This document shows positions 1-5,772 of a stretch of 6,348 nt of DNA, one piece after another. The DNA comes from an uncultured Clostridia bacterium (GTDB taxonomy: Bacteria; Bacillota; Clostridia; UBA1381). Location: the NCBI GenBank assembly GCA_944391635.1, contig CALXUL010000126.1, positions 1 to 6,348 of the forward strand, read 5' to 3'. The translations under genes and the position numbers were made by a program. Positions within the stretch are counted from its first letter, which is position 1. Every line of letters starts with the position of its first letter. The notes beneath the pieces were generated by a model, which was not told where the DNA came from, did not search any database, and saw only the letters and a program-made list of their open reading frames with translations.

Positions 1-528
1 GGGTATTGAACTATATATATTATTTCCGTCTGACGGCGGATTTAAAATCTCTTCACCATAAAACGCACCGTCCTCATAGGTATACTCAGTTACCGCAAGT
101 CCGGTACTTGTCGAACGAATTAGTGAAATAACCGGCGTATTACTTCTGTTTTCAACTATCATATACGCTTTGCCGTGTATATTGGCATCCAAAAGCACAT
201 ACGTTTCAGTTTCATTTGATACAGTAAGAGCCCACTGCTGGCTGTCATCCCACATCATATATCCGTCACTTGCACGTTGTGCGCTGGTTGCAAGATAAAT
301 ATCACAGTATTCCCCGCCTATTGTCATTCCTGCTTCGCCCAAAACGGTCCAGCTCTCATCAATAGGCGATGTCCCGGACGGTTCTATTTTAGTTCTATCT
401 GAATTTTTTTCCGGCTCTTTTGTCGCTTGAGCCGTTACATCAGGCGACGGCGACGGAATCATTTCCTCCTGCGTACCGCACGATGCAAGCATTAGCGCGC
501 AAAGCATTACTGCAAAAATCTTTTTCAT
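1..528 (-). CDS. Uncharacterised lipoprotein, C-terminus cut by the window edge
   Basis: An open frame of 176 codons reads from ATG at 528 leftwards without a stop to base 1, so the C-terminus lies outside the window. I translated it by hand. The N-terminus MKKIFAVMLCALMLASCGT is a classic lipoprotein signal: a positive start, a hydrophobic core and lipobox L-A-S-C with the lipidated Cys at residue 17. Mature protein is therefore expected on the outer face of the cytoplasmic membrane. Residues about 18-56 form a Pro/Ser/Thr/Glu-rich linker; from about 57 a Trp/Tyr/Gly-rich, probably beta-structured domain follows, including the stretch GYMMWDDSQQWALTV. I do not recognise a named family or catalytic motif. 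The ribosome binding site AAGGAGG (537-543) lies 8 nt upstream, inside the end of yigZ, and the start is 3 nt after the yigZ stop, so it is probably translationally coupled as the third gene of the hflX operon. Confidence 0.85.
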   Translation of the reverse strand, partial: MKKIFAVMLCALMLASCGTQEEMIPSPSPDVTAQATKEPEKNSDRTKIEPSGTSPIDESWTVLGEAGMTIGGEYCDIYLATSAQRASDGYMMWDDSQQWALTVSNETETYVLLDANIHGKAYMIVENRSNTPVISLIRSTSTGLAVTEYTYEDGAFYGEEILNPPSDGNNIYSSIP

Positions 529-531
529 ATT

Positions 532-1188
532 TTATTCCTCCTTTTCAGCTTTAAAATCCACATATTTCCTTCCGCTTACCGTTATTTCAGCCTGGGCATT
601 GGTAAGTTCGGTAATTTCATCAATAACCCGTTTTGACTCATCCTGCGCAAGGCAGATAATATATGTGACTTCCTCTGTGTATACAGTATCCTCAATCTTT
701 ATTCCGGCGGCGGACAAATAGTGAGAAAGTTTTCCGGACAGGGTATATTCAACCTTTACCGATACTACATCACACAGTATCCGCTCGATAACCTCGGCAG
801 CTAAAATCCCCTGCCGAGCAGCAGATGAATACGCATGCACCAAGCCCCCCGTACCTAAAAGCGTGCCTCCGAAATATCTTGTCACCACTACCGCACAATC
901 TACTATTCCTGCTTTGCGGATAGTATCAAGCACCGGCAGCCCTGCCGTACCCGACGGCTCCGAATCATCCGAGTAACGGTATATATTATTCTCATCTATA
1001 ACATAGGCATATACGTTATGCGTGGCATCGGAATATTTTTTGCGCATCTCTTCAAGAAAATCAAGCGCTTCCTCCTCGCTCGCACACGGCATTACCGTCG
1101 CAATAAACTTTGACCTCTTCTCCACAATCTGCGCCTCGGCGCTTTTTCTGACCGTAATATACCTCTTCTTCTGCGTAATATCCTCCAC
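532..1188 (-). CDS. yigZ: YigZ/YvyE (IMPACT) family protein
   Basis: Protein of 218 aa, close to the length of B. subtilis YvyE. It carries the family signatures: ATHNVYAYV at 55-63, YSDDSEPSGTAGLP at 72-85 (usual form DDGEPSGTAG, here with Ser for the first Gly) and VVVTRYFGGTLLGTGGLVHAY spanning 100-120, split here as VVVTRYFGG and TLLGTGGLVHAY. Residues about 1-130 are the IMPACT N-terminal domain; about 140-207 fit the small ferredoxin-like C-terminal domain (DUF1949 type). Eukaryotic IMPACT regulates the Gcn2 kinase; the role in bacteria is poorly defined, with translation-related or nucleic-acid-binding roles suggested. The start is GTG at 1188, 3 nt after the hflX stop, with only a weak upstream site. 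A GGAGG lies immediately inside the gene, with no ATG, GTG or TTG at a useful distance behind it. I infer re-initiation from hflX. The N-terminal alignment with YvyE (RYITV against SYYTV) supports a start near here. Confidence 0.95.
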   Translation of the reverse strand: MEDITQKKRYITVRKSAEAQIVEKRSKFIATVMPCASEEEALDFLEEMRKKYSDATHNVYAYVIDENNIYRYSDDSEPSGTAGLPVLDTIRKAGIVDCAVVVTRYFGGTLLGTGGLVHAYSSAARQGILAAEVIERILCDVVSVKVEYTLSGKLSHYLSAAGIKIEDTVYTEEVTYIICLAQDESKRVIDEITELTNAQAEITVSGRKYVDFKAEKEE

Positions 1189-1191
1189 CGC

Positions 1192-2463
1192 CTATTCTTC
1201 GCAATATTTCTTAATTGCATTATAGCATTCTGCATCCGCCAAAAGGACAAGCCTGGTCCCATTTTCTGTGTACTCCTCAGAGAGTATCTTCTGCTTTTCA
1301 TAAAGTCCCGACAAAAGCGACCCCTCGGTATACGGTATTACTGCCGTAACCTGTTTTTTCCTGCCCGGAGCAAGCTCGCCTATTGCTTCAAGCAGGCTGT
1401 CAAACCCTATCTTATTCTTTGCGGATATATTTACCGTCTTATCATACCCCGGCGCAGAATAAATAAGCGGGTCATCTATTAAATCGCATTTATTAAATAC
1501 TGCCAAAGACGGCTTTCCGGCTGCCCCAATCTCAGCTAATACCTTATCCACAACCCGGATATGGTCTTCATACTGCTCGCTATTAGCGTCTATGATGTGG
1601 ATTATTATATCTGCAACCGCTGCCTCTTCAAGCGTTGATTTGAATGCCTCCACCAAATGATGCGGAAGCTTTCGGATAAATCCGACAGTATCTATCAAAA
1701 GCACCTTGCGCATATCGTCAAGCACGATTGCCCGGCTTGTCGGGTCAAGCGTTGCAAAGAGTTTATCCTCCGCAAGGACTCCTGCATCGGTCAGCGCATT
1801 TAAAAGTGTGGATTTACCGGCGTTTGTATATCCCACCAAAGCCGCTGTTATCACACCGTCCTTTTTGCGACGGCTTCTGATTAACTGCCGGTGCTTTTCC
1901 ATCTCTTTAATTTCCTCTTCCAAAGCCCAGATTCTTCGCCTGATATGTCTGCGGTCGCTTTCAAGCTTTGTTTCACCCGGACCGCGCGTTCCAATTCCGC
2001 CGCCGGTTCGGCTAAGCTGCACGCCCAAACCTCTAAGCCTTGGCAGCCTGTACTTTAACATTGCAAGTTCTACCTGAAGCTTGCCCTCGCCGCTTTTTGC
2101 GCGCTGGGCAAAAATATCAAGTATCAGCATAGAACGGTCTATTACCTTTACACCAAGAATGTCACTTATATTCCGAGTCTGCGCACCCGAAAGCTCATCA
2201 TCAAATATAACCGCATCTATCTCATACGCGTCTATAAGCTCTGCAATCTCTTCAAGCTTGCCCTCGCCCATATATGTTGCATTTTCTATATCCGGGCGGT
2301 TCTGGACAACCTGCATTATTACCTCCGCACCGGCGGTTTCGGCAAGCTCGCCAAGCTCTGCCATCGACTCATCTGTCGTATCAGAAAGACTGTCGCCCCT
2401 GCCTGTATGGACGCCGGCAAGCAGCACGCGTTCTTTTTTTTCTATATTATCACGTTCTGTCAC
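1192..2463 (-). CDS. hflX: Ribosome-dissociating GTPase HflX
   Basis: Protein of 423 aa, the usual HflX length. The N-terminal HflX domain covers about 12-125, followed by a helical linker and the glycine-rich GGGIGTRGPGETKLE segment at 154-168. The G domain is complete: G1 GYTNAGKST 211-219, G2 FATLDPTSR 236-244 with Thr238, G3 DTVGF 258-262, G4 NKCD 324-327 and G5 SAK 347-349. A C-terminal domain occupies about 370-423. HflX binds stalled or hibernating 70S ribosomes at the E site and splits them, for example after heat shock; it acts in the cytosol. The start is GTG at 2463 because GGAGG (2474-2478) lies 10 nt upstream and the frame reads MTERDNIEKKERVLLAGV, which aligns with the family N-terminus. 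It is the first gene of the hflX-yigZ-lipoprotein operon and is divergent from secG. No motif is missing. Confidence 0.97.
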   Translation of the reverse strand: MTERDNIEKKERVLLAGVHTGRGDSLSDTTDESMAELGELAETAGAEVIMQVVQNRPDIENATYMGEGKLEEIAELIDAYEIDAVIFDDELSGAQTRNISDILGVKVIDRSMLILDIFAQRAKSGEGKLQVELAMLKYRLPRLRGLGVQLSRTGGGIGTRGPGETKLESDRRHIRRRIWALEEEIKEMEKHRQLIRSRRKKDGVITAALVGYTNAGKSTLLNALTDAGVLAEDKLFATLDPTSRAIVLDDMRKVLLIDTVGFIRKLPHHLVEAFKSTLEEAAVADIIIHIIDANSEQYEDHIRVVDKVLAEIGAAGKPSLAVFNKCDLIDDPLIYSAPGYDKTVNISAKNKIGFDSLLEAIGELAPGRKKQVTAVIPYTEGSLLSGLYEKQKILSEEYTENGTRLVLLADAECYNAIKKYCEE

Positions 2464-2489
2464 TGCCGCGGTTCCTCCATTCTTTATAA

Positions 2490-2509
2490 ATCACATATAG
2501 TATACCACA
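2490..2509 (-). promoter_or_regulatory. Extended -10 promoter of the hflX operon
   Basis: Read on the minus strand this is TGTGGTATACTATATGTGAT. It contains a sigma-A -10 box TATACT (2499-2504) preceded by the extended -10 TGG. No good TTGACA-like -35 is found 16-18 nt upstream; that area is an A/T tract. The extended -10 would compensate. Transcription would start near 2492, about 30 nt before the hflX GTG. The block matches 17 of 20 bases with the same part of the divergent secG promoter. Confidence 0.6.
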
Positions 2510-2605
2510 AAAAATTTTTTTCGTATATGATTTTTTTAAATTTAATAAATTATTTTCAATTTGAAATATTTTTACTCTAAATTTACAAAAAATCCAAAAA
2601 AACTC

Positions 2606-2642
2606 TTGCCAAACCAAAAAAATGTGGTATAATAGATGTGTT
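2606..2642 (+). promoter_or_regulatory. sigma-A promoter of secG
   Basis: A -35 box TTGCCA (2606-2611, 5 of 6 bases of consensus) is followed after 16 nt by a perfect TATAAT (2628-2633) with an extended -10 TGG just before it. Transcription should start near 2640, leaving a leader of about 34 nt. This looks like a strong constitutive promoter, as expected for a translocon subunit. Confidence 0.85.
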
Positions 2643-2673
2643 GTACTAACGATATGTATTGGAGGAAAAGAAA

Positions 2674-2916
2674 ATGTCTACATTATTTACGGTATTGCAT
2701 ATAATTATTGCCGTGCTTTTAGTAGTAGTCGTACTTCTTCAGGAAGGAAAAGACCCCGGAATGAGAGGTATATCAGGTACTACTCCCGACACCGGCGACT
2801 CATTCTTCAGCAAGAATTCCGGCAGAACAAAGGCGTCTATGTATTCAAAAATGACAGCCGGGCTTGCAGTTTTGTTTTTAATAACAACAATGGTTTTAGT
2901 TTTTCTTCAGGCTTAA
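2674..2916 (+). CDS. secG: Preprotein translocase subunit SecG
   Basis: Protein of 80 aa, a normal SecG size. Two membrane segments are evident, about residues 3-23 (LFTVLHIIIAVLLVVVVLL) and 59-79, joined by a polar loop. The family motif LLQEGKDPGMRGISG follows the first segment directly (about 21-35; the usual form is LLQ.GK..G..G). SecG is the small accessory subunit of the SecYEG channel and helps SecA-driven protein export across the cytoplasmic membrane. The ATG at 2674 is chosen because GGAGG (2661-2665) lies 8 nt upstream; an in-frame TTG at 2659 would place the start upstream of that site. The gene has its own promoter and terminator, so it is monocistronic. In many Firmicutes secG is followed by rnr and smpB; neither is here. 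Confidence 0.97.
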   Translation: MSTLFTVLHIIIAVLLVVVVLLQEGKDPGMRGISGTTPDTGDSFFSKNSGRTKASMYSKMTAGLAVLFLITTMVLVFLQA

Positions 2917-3079
2917 ACTAATATTTCTTCAGCTGAGATTTTAATTTCGGTATTATGCCGGTTTCGTTTTTTTAAAACGAAACCGGTTTTTTATTTCCGA
3001 TTCTAAATTCCCAAACCTTAGTTTAGGGTATTTTCCCCCATTAACCTTTTCTAAAAATCCCAATCTTTACACCACCGCT
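2917..3079. other. Convergent gap between secG and ylbJ
   Basis: Apart from the secG terminator, this 163-bp gap holds no gene. On the ylbJ strand I find only weak pairings (GGG-AAAATA-CCC near 3026-3040 and an imperfect ACCCTA/TAAGGT pair near 3015-3030) with no T-tract behind them. ylbJ termination is therefore not explained by the sequence here. Confidence 0.5.
2958..2992 (+). terminator. Intrinsic terminator of secG
   Basis: A perfect 13-bp inverted repeat CCGGTTTCGTTTT (2958-2970) and AAAACGAAACCGG (2974-2986) with a 3-nt loop is followed by six T (2987-2992), then ATTT. It lies 42 nt after the secG stop. On the minus strand no T-tract follows the hairpin, so it is not expected to stop ylbJ transcription. 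Confidence 0.95.
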
Positions 3080-4165
3080 TTATGCCCTGCTGTTTTTGCG
3101 TCTTTTCTTTTGCGCTGCCATAGCGGCAATGACCATAGCTCCAACAACAGAAAGCGCCAACGCGCCTAAAGCCGTATACAGCGATGCTGCAAAAAACGAA
3201 CCGTATAATGAAGCGCCGCCTGCAAAAACCTGAGCAGTTATGGGGAACATTTCAAGTAAAATATACATATACCCTGCCGCTATCAAACCGTGCAGCATTT
3301 TACCCATAATATACGGCACAAGGCTAAGCCCTCTGCCTGCCGCAACGCCCATCACCTGTAAATGTACGCATAACCCCGCAAATCCAGCTGCAGCTGCCGA
3401 CAATACCAATCTTGCCGTATCACTCATTCCCGACGCCGCAATCGCGCCGATACCGTTTGTAAGCTCGCTTGCCGCAAGAAAAAATGTTTTTATACCTGAA
3501 TTTTGCGGCAGAATGTCCTTTATTATATTTGCAGCAACCGAGAAAAATACCACTGCTGCGCAGACCGTAAGTATACTATTTATCGAAGATGAAATTGCTT
3601 TTTGAAAAATCCTGCCTATATCATTTTGCGGGTCATATACCGGCACCGGCACAGCCGACGCCTCGTTTCTGTGATAAAACCTGAAAAGTATCCCAACTGT
3701 AAACGCCGCCGCGATATGCGAAATATAAAGGAGCATTCCGCATTTGGGGCTATGGAAGATTGCCACACCTACCGAGCCGAGAATAAAAAGCGGACCTGAG
3801 TTATTGGAAAACGCAAGAAGCCTCTCACATTCCGTCTTAGACAGATACCCGCCGTCATAAAGGCTGCATGCCGTCGCCGCGCCTAAAGGGTAGCCGGAGA
3901 TTATGCCTAAAATGAACGCCGCGGCGCCTGCGCCGCCCACATTAAACAGCGGCCGCATAACCGGCCCAAACAGCCGCGCAAGCTGCTGGCAAAACCCCGA
4001 ATATATAAGAAGTCCCGAACACACAAAAAACGGCAGAAGTGACGGAACAAGTATCTCGGCACACATTGACAGCCCCGAGCGCGCATATTCCAGCGAGCTT
4101 TGCGGATTAAAAAGTATCAGCACCGTAATAAAAACAAAAATATAATATTTAATAAAACTGCGCAT
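3080..4165 (-). CDS. ylbJ: Sporulation membrane protein YlbJ (SpoVV), nucleoside-recognition/Gate family
   Basis: Protein of 361 aa from the ATG at 4165. It is strongly hydrophobic, with roughly 8-10 membrane segments and a basic tail (KKRRKNSR). Family signatures are visible: PSLLPFF 41-47, GIISGYPLGA 87-96, LLAFSNNSGPLFILGSVG 116-133, ELTNG 234-238 and GLCVHLQ 264-270. B. subtilis YlbJ, renamed SpoVV, is made in the mother cell under sigma-E and is needed to move dipicolinic acid across the outer forespore membrane; I infer the same role here. Start choice: the ATG at 4165 has GGAAAGGA ending 8 nt upstream (AAAGGA at 4174-4179). An in-frame ATG at 4189 would add MRAERIFV; it has AGGA 5 nt upstream, but that site sits in the closing arm of a GC-rich hairpin, so I favour 4165. 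No terminator is seen downstream, and the gene is convergent with secG. Confidence 0.92.
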   Translation of the reverse strand: MRSFIKYYIFVFITVLILFNPQSSLEYARSGLSMCAEILVPSLLPFFVCSGLLIYSGFCQQLARLFGPVMRPLFNVGGAGAAAFILGIISGYPLGAATACSLYDGGYLSKTECERLLAFSNNSGPLFILGSVGVAIFHSPKCGMLLYISHIAAAFTVGILFRFYHRNEASAVPVPVYDPQNDIGRIFQKAISSSINSILTVCAAVVFFSVAANIIKDILPQNSGIKTFFLAASELTNGIGAIAASGMSDTARLVLSAAAAGFAGLCVHLQVMGVAAGRGLSLVPYIMGKMLHGLIAAGYMYILLEMFPITAQVFAGGASLYGSFFAASLYTALGALALSVVGAMVIAAMAAQKKRRKNSRA

Positions 4166-4189
4166 CACAAAAATCCTTTCCGCCCGCAT

Positions 4190-4231
4190 AAAAATCCTGC
4201 CCCGCCGGCTTACCGCGGGCAGGCAAGCCGT
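4190..4231 (-). promoter_or_regulatory. GC-rich hairpin/pseudoknot in the ylbJ leader
   Basis: On the minus strand, CCTGCCCGC (4223-4215) pairs with GCGGGGCAGG (4205-4196) in a 9-bp stem with one bulged G and a 9-nt loop. It is followed at once by ATTTTT and the ATG at 4189. A second pair, CGGCTT (4230-4225) and AAGCCG (4211-4206), is interlocked with the first: its right arm lies in the first hairpin's loop. The layout fits either alternative structures or an H-type pseudoknot. The closing arm contains the AGGA site for the upstream start. It could be an attenuator, a translation switch, or a chance structure. Confidence 0.45.
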
Positions 4232-4258
4232 AATTTATTCTGTTTATTATGAATATGA
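4232..4258 (-). promoter_or_regulatory. Possible sigma-E-like promoter of ylbJ
   Basis: On the minus strand TCATATT (4258-4252) is a perfect match to the sigma-E -35 pattern KMATATT as I remember it. The -10 candidate AATAAATT (4239-4232) is weak, about 5 of 8 bases against CATACAMT, with a 12-nt spacer that is rather short. The placement is supported mainly by the known sigma-E control of ylbJ in B. subtilis. Confidence 0.3.
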
Positions 4259-4286
4259 TATTAAATCCGCGAATATTTCATATAAT
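4255..4286 (+). promoter_or_regulatory. Possible sigma-E-like promoter of yqfC-yqfD
   Basis: The -10 candidate CATATAAT (4279-4286) matches 7 of 8 bases of the sigma-E pattern CATACAMT. A -35 candidate TGATATT (4256-4262) matches all but one base of KMATATT; the spacer is 16 nt, slightly long. Transcription would start near 4293, about 11 nt before the ribosome binding site. A TATAAT is embedded (4281-4286), but no TTGACA-like box lies 17 nt upstream, so sigma-A use is less likely though not excluded. Confidence 0.35.
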
Positions 4287-4317
4287 TAATAATATAATCC
4301 GTTAAGAGGTGACAGTA

Positions 4318-4551
4318 TTGGCAAATTTTGCAAAAGAGGCTCTCTCACCCGAACCAAGAATAGTTATCCTTGGCAGAGAAGAGCTTCAAATAGAAAATAT
4401 TACCGGTATAAGTAGTTTTTCCGACAAAAAAATAAATTTCCGCACACCCTCCGGCATAGTTTCGATTAGCGGCGAAAACCTTGTTATACTACGATTTGAT
4501 GCAGGAGAAGCGGCGGTTTGCGGCTTGATTTCTTCGGTCAGCTACATCTAA
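4318..4551 (+). CDS. yqfC: Sporulation protein YqfC (YabP/YqfC family)
   Basis: Protein of 77 aa from a TTG start. The small beta-rich YabP/YqfC domain is recognisable: PRIVILGREELQIENITG followed by a FSDKKINFRTPSG segment, then VSISGENLVILRF and a terminal G-x-I-x-x-V-x-Y strand. This matches the spacing of B. subtilis YqfC. YqfC belongs to the sigma-E mother-cell regulon; its biochemical function is not known. Start choice: AAGAGGTGA at 4304-4312 closely resembles the anti-16S sequence AAGGAGGTGA and lies 8 nt before the TTG at 4318 (counted from GAGG). An in-frame GTG at 4309 overlaps that ribosome binding site, so it cannot be its proper target. yqfD follows after 36 nt, the invariant Firmicute order. 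Confidence 0.9.
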   Translation: MANFAKEALSPEPRIVILGREELQIENITGISSFSDKKINFRTPSGIVSISGENLVILRFDAGEAAVCGLISSVSYI

Positions 4552-4587
4552 ACACGCAGAAATTCGGAAAGGCAAGGAAAAATAGGA

Positions 4588-5772
4588 ATGTTTTTTTTAA
4601 AGTTCTTTTATTTTTTAAAAGGTTATGTTATAATAGAAGTATCAGGCGGGGATTTTGCGCGGTTTGTGAATATTTGTGCCGCACGAAGGATACGGCTTTG
4701 GAATATCGGCACAGGGAAAGTATCGGTATGGGAGCGGGATTTCGCAAAACTACGCCCCGTTGCGCGCAAATGCGGCGTTAAAATACATATCGCAGAAAAG
4801 CGCAGCATAAAACGCGGGAGCCTTAAAAACGGCGGCTGGTTTATCTTTATATGTGCGGTGCTGTTTTTAATATTGATGTTTATCTCCTCGCAATATGTCT
4901 GGAGCATAGAGGTTATAGGCTGCGATGCCGAAAAAGCGGCAGAAGTGCTGTATCAGGCGCAGCAGTTCGGACTTTGCCAGGGTGTAAAAAAAAGCAGCCT
5001 GCCTGACGGCAACCATATGCGTGATGGGATAATTTATAAAGTTGACGGAATAAACTGGGCGTGGGTATATCTTGACGGCACACATGCAAGAATAGAAGTA
5101 AGCGAGGATATACCGGCACCGCAAATGTATAATGCCGGCGACGCCTGCAATATAACCGCGGTGCGTGAGGGGATTTTAACCACGGTATCGGCAAAGTCGG
5201 GACGGAAAATGTTTGCAGTAGGTGACCGTGTAGATAAAGGCGATATTATCATATCCGGCGCAATGCCGGGCGGCGAGCTTACCGATGCGTATACCGTCGG
5301 TGCATCCGGCGAAGTCTTTGCCGAAACAGTTCATACAGAATCCTGCGAATATCCGCTTACAAAAACCTATACATATGATACCGGCAGCGTTGATACGGTT
5401 TACTGGCTGCGTATTTTTGACCTTAAAATACCGCTTGGTTTTTGGCAGGCGCCGGACTTTGACGAGTACCGTGTGGAAAGATACACGCCGCCGGCAGGAA
5501 TATGCTATATTAAATATATCGAAACCGAATCATACACCGAGCCGATACCCCAAGAGACTGCTGTATATGAGGCAAAAGAGGCGCTCTATGAAAAAATAGC
5601 CTCAAGTCTCCAACCCGGCACATCGCGTACCGGCGAGCATATGGAATATGAGGTTATATCCCCGGAAAAAATTAAAGTTACGCTCACCATGAGCTTTATA
5701 GAAAATATAGGCGTAAAAACGCCGATAGAACAATGGCAGATGGAGGAACTTGCGGATGATAAGACAGATTGA
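4588..5772 (+). CDS. yqfD: Sporulation protein YqfD
   Basis: Protein of 394 aa, close to the 398 aa of B. subtilis YqfD. Residues 1-80 form a cytoplasmic N-terminal region (FLKGYVIIEVSGGDFARFVN aligns with the family start). One membrane segment spans about 83-102 and is preceded by basic KRSIKRGSLK, which places the long C-terminal part outside the cytoplasm. The outer part starts with WSIEVIGCDAEKAAEVL, a POTRA-like repeat, then INWAWVYLDGTHARIEVSED (155-174) and CNITAVREGILTTV (187-200) with VGDRVDKGDIIISG (211-224). It has the family's sigma-E mother-cell context; the exact role is unknown. The ATG at 4588 has AAGGA (4574-4578) 9 nt upstream. The GN usually found after the first outer strand appears here as GC (Cys112), a small oddity. 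Its last 17 bases overlap phoH. Confidence 0.93.
   Translation: MFFLKFFYFLKGYVIIEVSGGDFARFVNICAARRIRLWNIGTGKVSVWERDFAKLRPVARKCGVKIHIAEKRSIKRGSLKNGGWFIFICAVLFLILMFISSQYVWSIEVIGCDAEKAAEVLYQAQQFGLCQGVKKSSLPDGNHMRDGIIYKVDGINWAWVYLDGTHARIEVSEDIPAPQMYNAGDACNITAVREGILTTVSAKSGRKMFAVGDRVDKGDIIISGAMPGGELTDAYTVGASGEVFAETVHTESCEYPLTKTYTYDTGSVDTVYWLRIFDLKIPLGFWQAPDFDEYRVERYTPPAGICYIKYIETESYTEPIPQETAVYEAKEALYEKIASSLQPGTSRTGEHMEYEVISPEKIKVTLTMSFIENIGVKTPIEQWQMEELADDKTD

Larger units (their letters stand above)
2464..2673. other. AT-rich divergent intergenic region between hflX and secG
   Basis: This 210-bp gap holds both promoters and both ribosome binding sites. Its centre (about 2510-2600) is a run of A and T tracts likely to be bent or UP-element-like DNA. 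It includes a 13-nt palindrome TTTCAATTTGAAA at 2554-2566. No gene with a plausible start and ribosome binding site is present. Confidence 0.7.

Noticed and set aside
2460..2480. Six-codon leader frame (MEEPRQ) whose TGA overlaps the hflX GTG
   Set aside because: It has no ribosome binding site of its own, and its first codons are simply the GGAGG site of hflX. Most likely chance.
1706..2500. Long plus-strand open frames opposite hflX
   Set aside because: They are Ser/Pro-rich antisense frames over a clearly conserved GTPase and have no convincing starts or family motifs.
2554..2566. Palindrome TTTCAATTTGAAA as an operator
   Set aside because: It lies in a long A/T-rich run where such palindromes are expected by chance, and its distance to both -10 boxes gives no support. 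Mentioned only within the intergenic entry.
3010..3062. G-runs on the minus strand as a G-quadruplex
   Set aside because: The runs are uneven (GGG, GG, GGGGG) with long loops, so a stable quadruplex is unlikely.
4309..4317. GTG at 4309 as the yqfC start
   Set aside because: It overlaps the AAGAGGTGA ribosome binding site; the TTG at 4318 has the correct spacing.
4605..4621. CTTTT/AAAAG inverted repeat at the start of yqfD as a terminator
   Set aside because: The arms are short and AT-only apart from the ends, it lies in coding sequence, and no T-tract follows.
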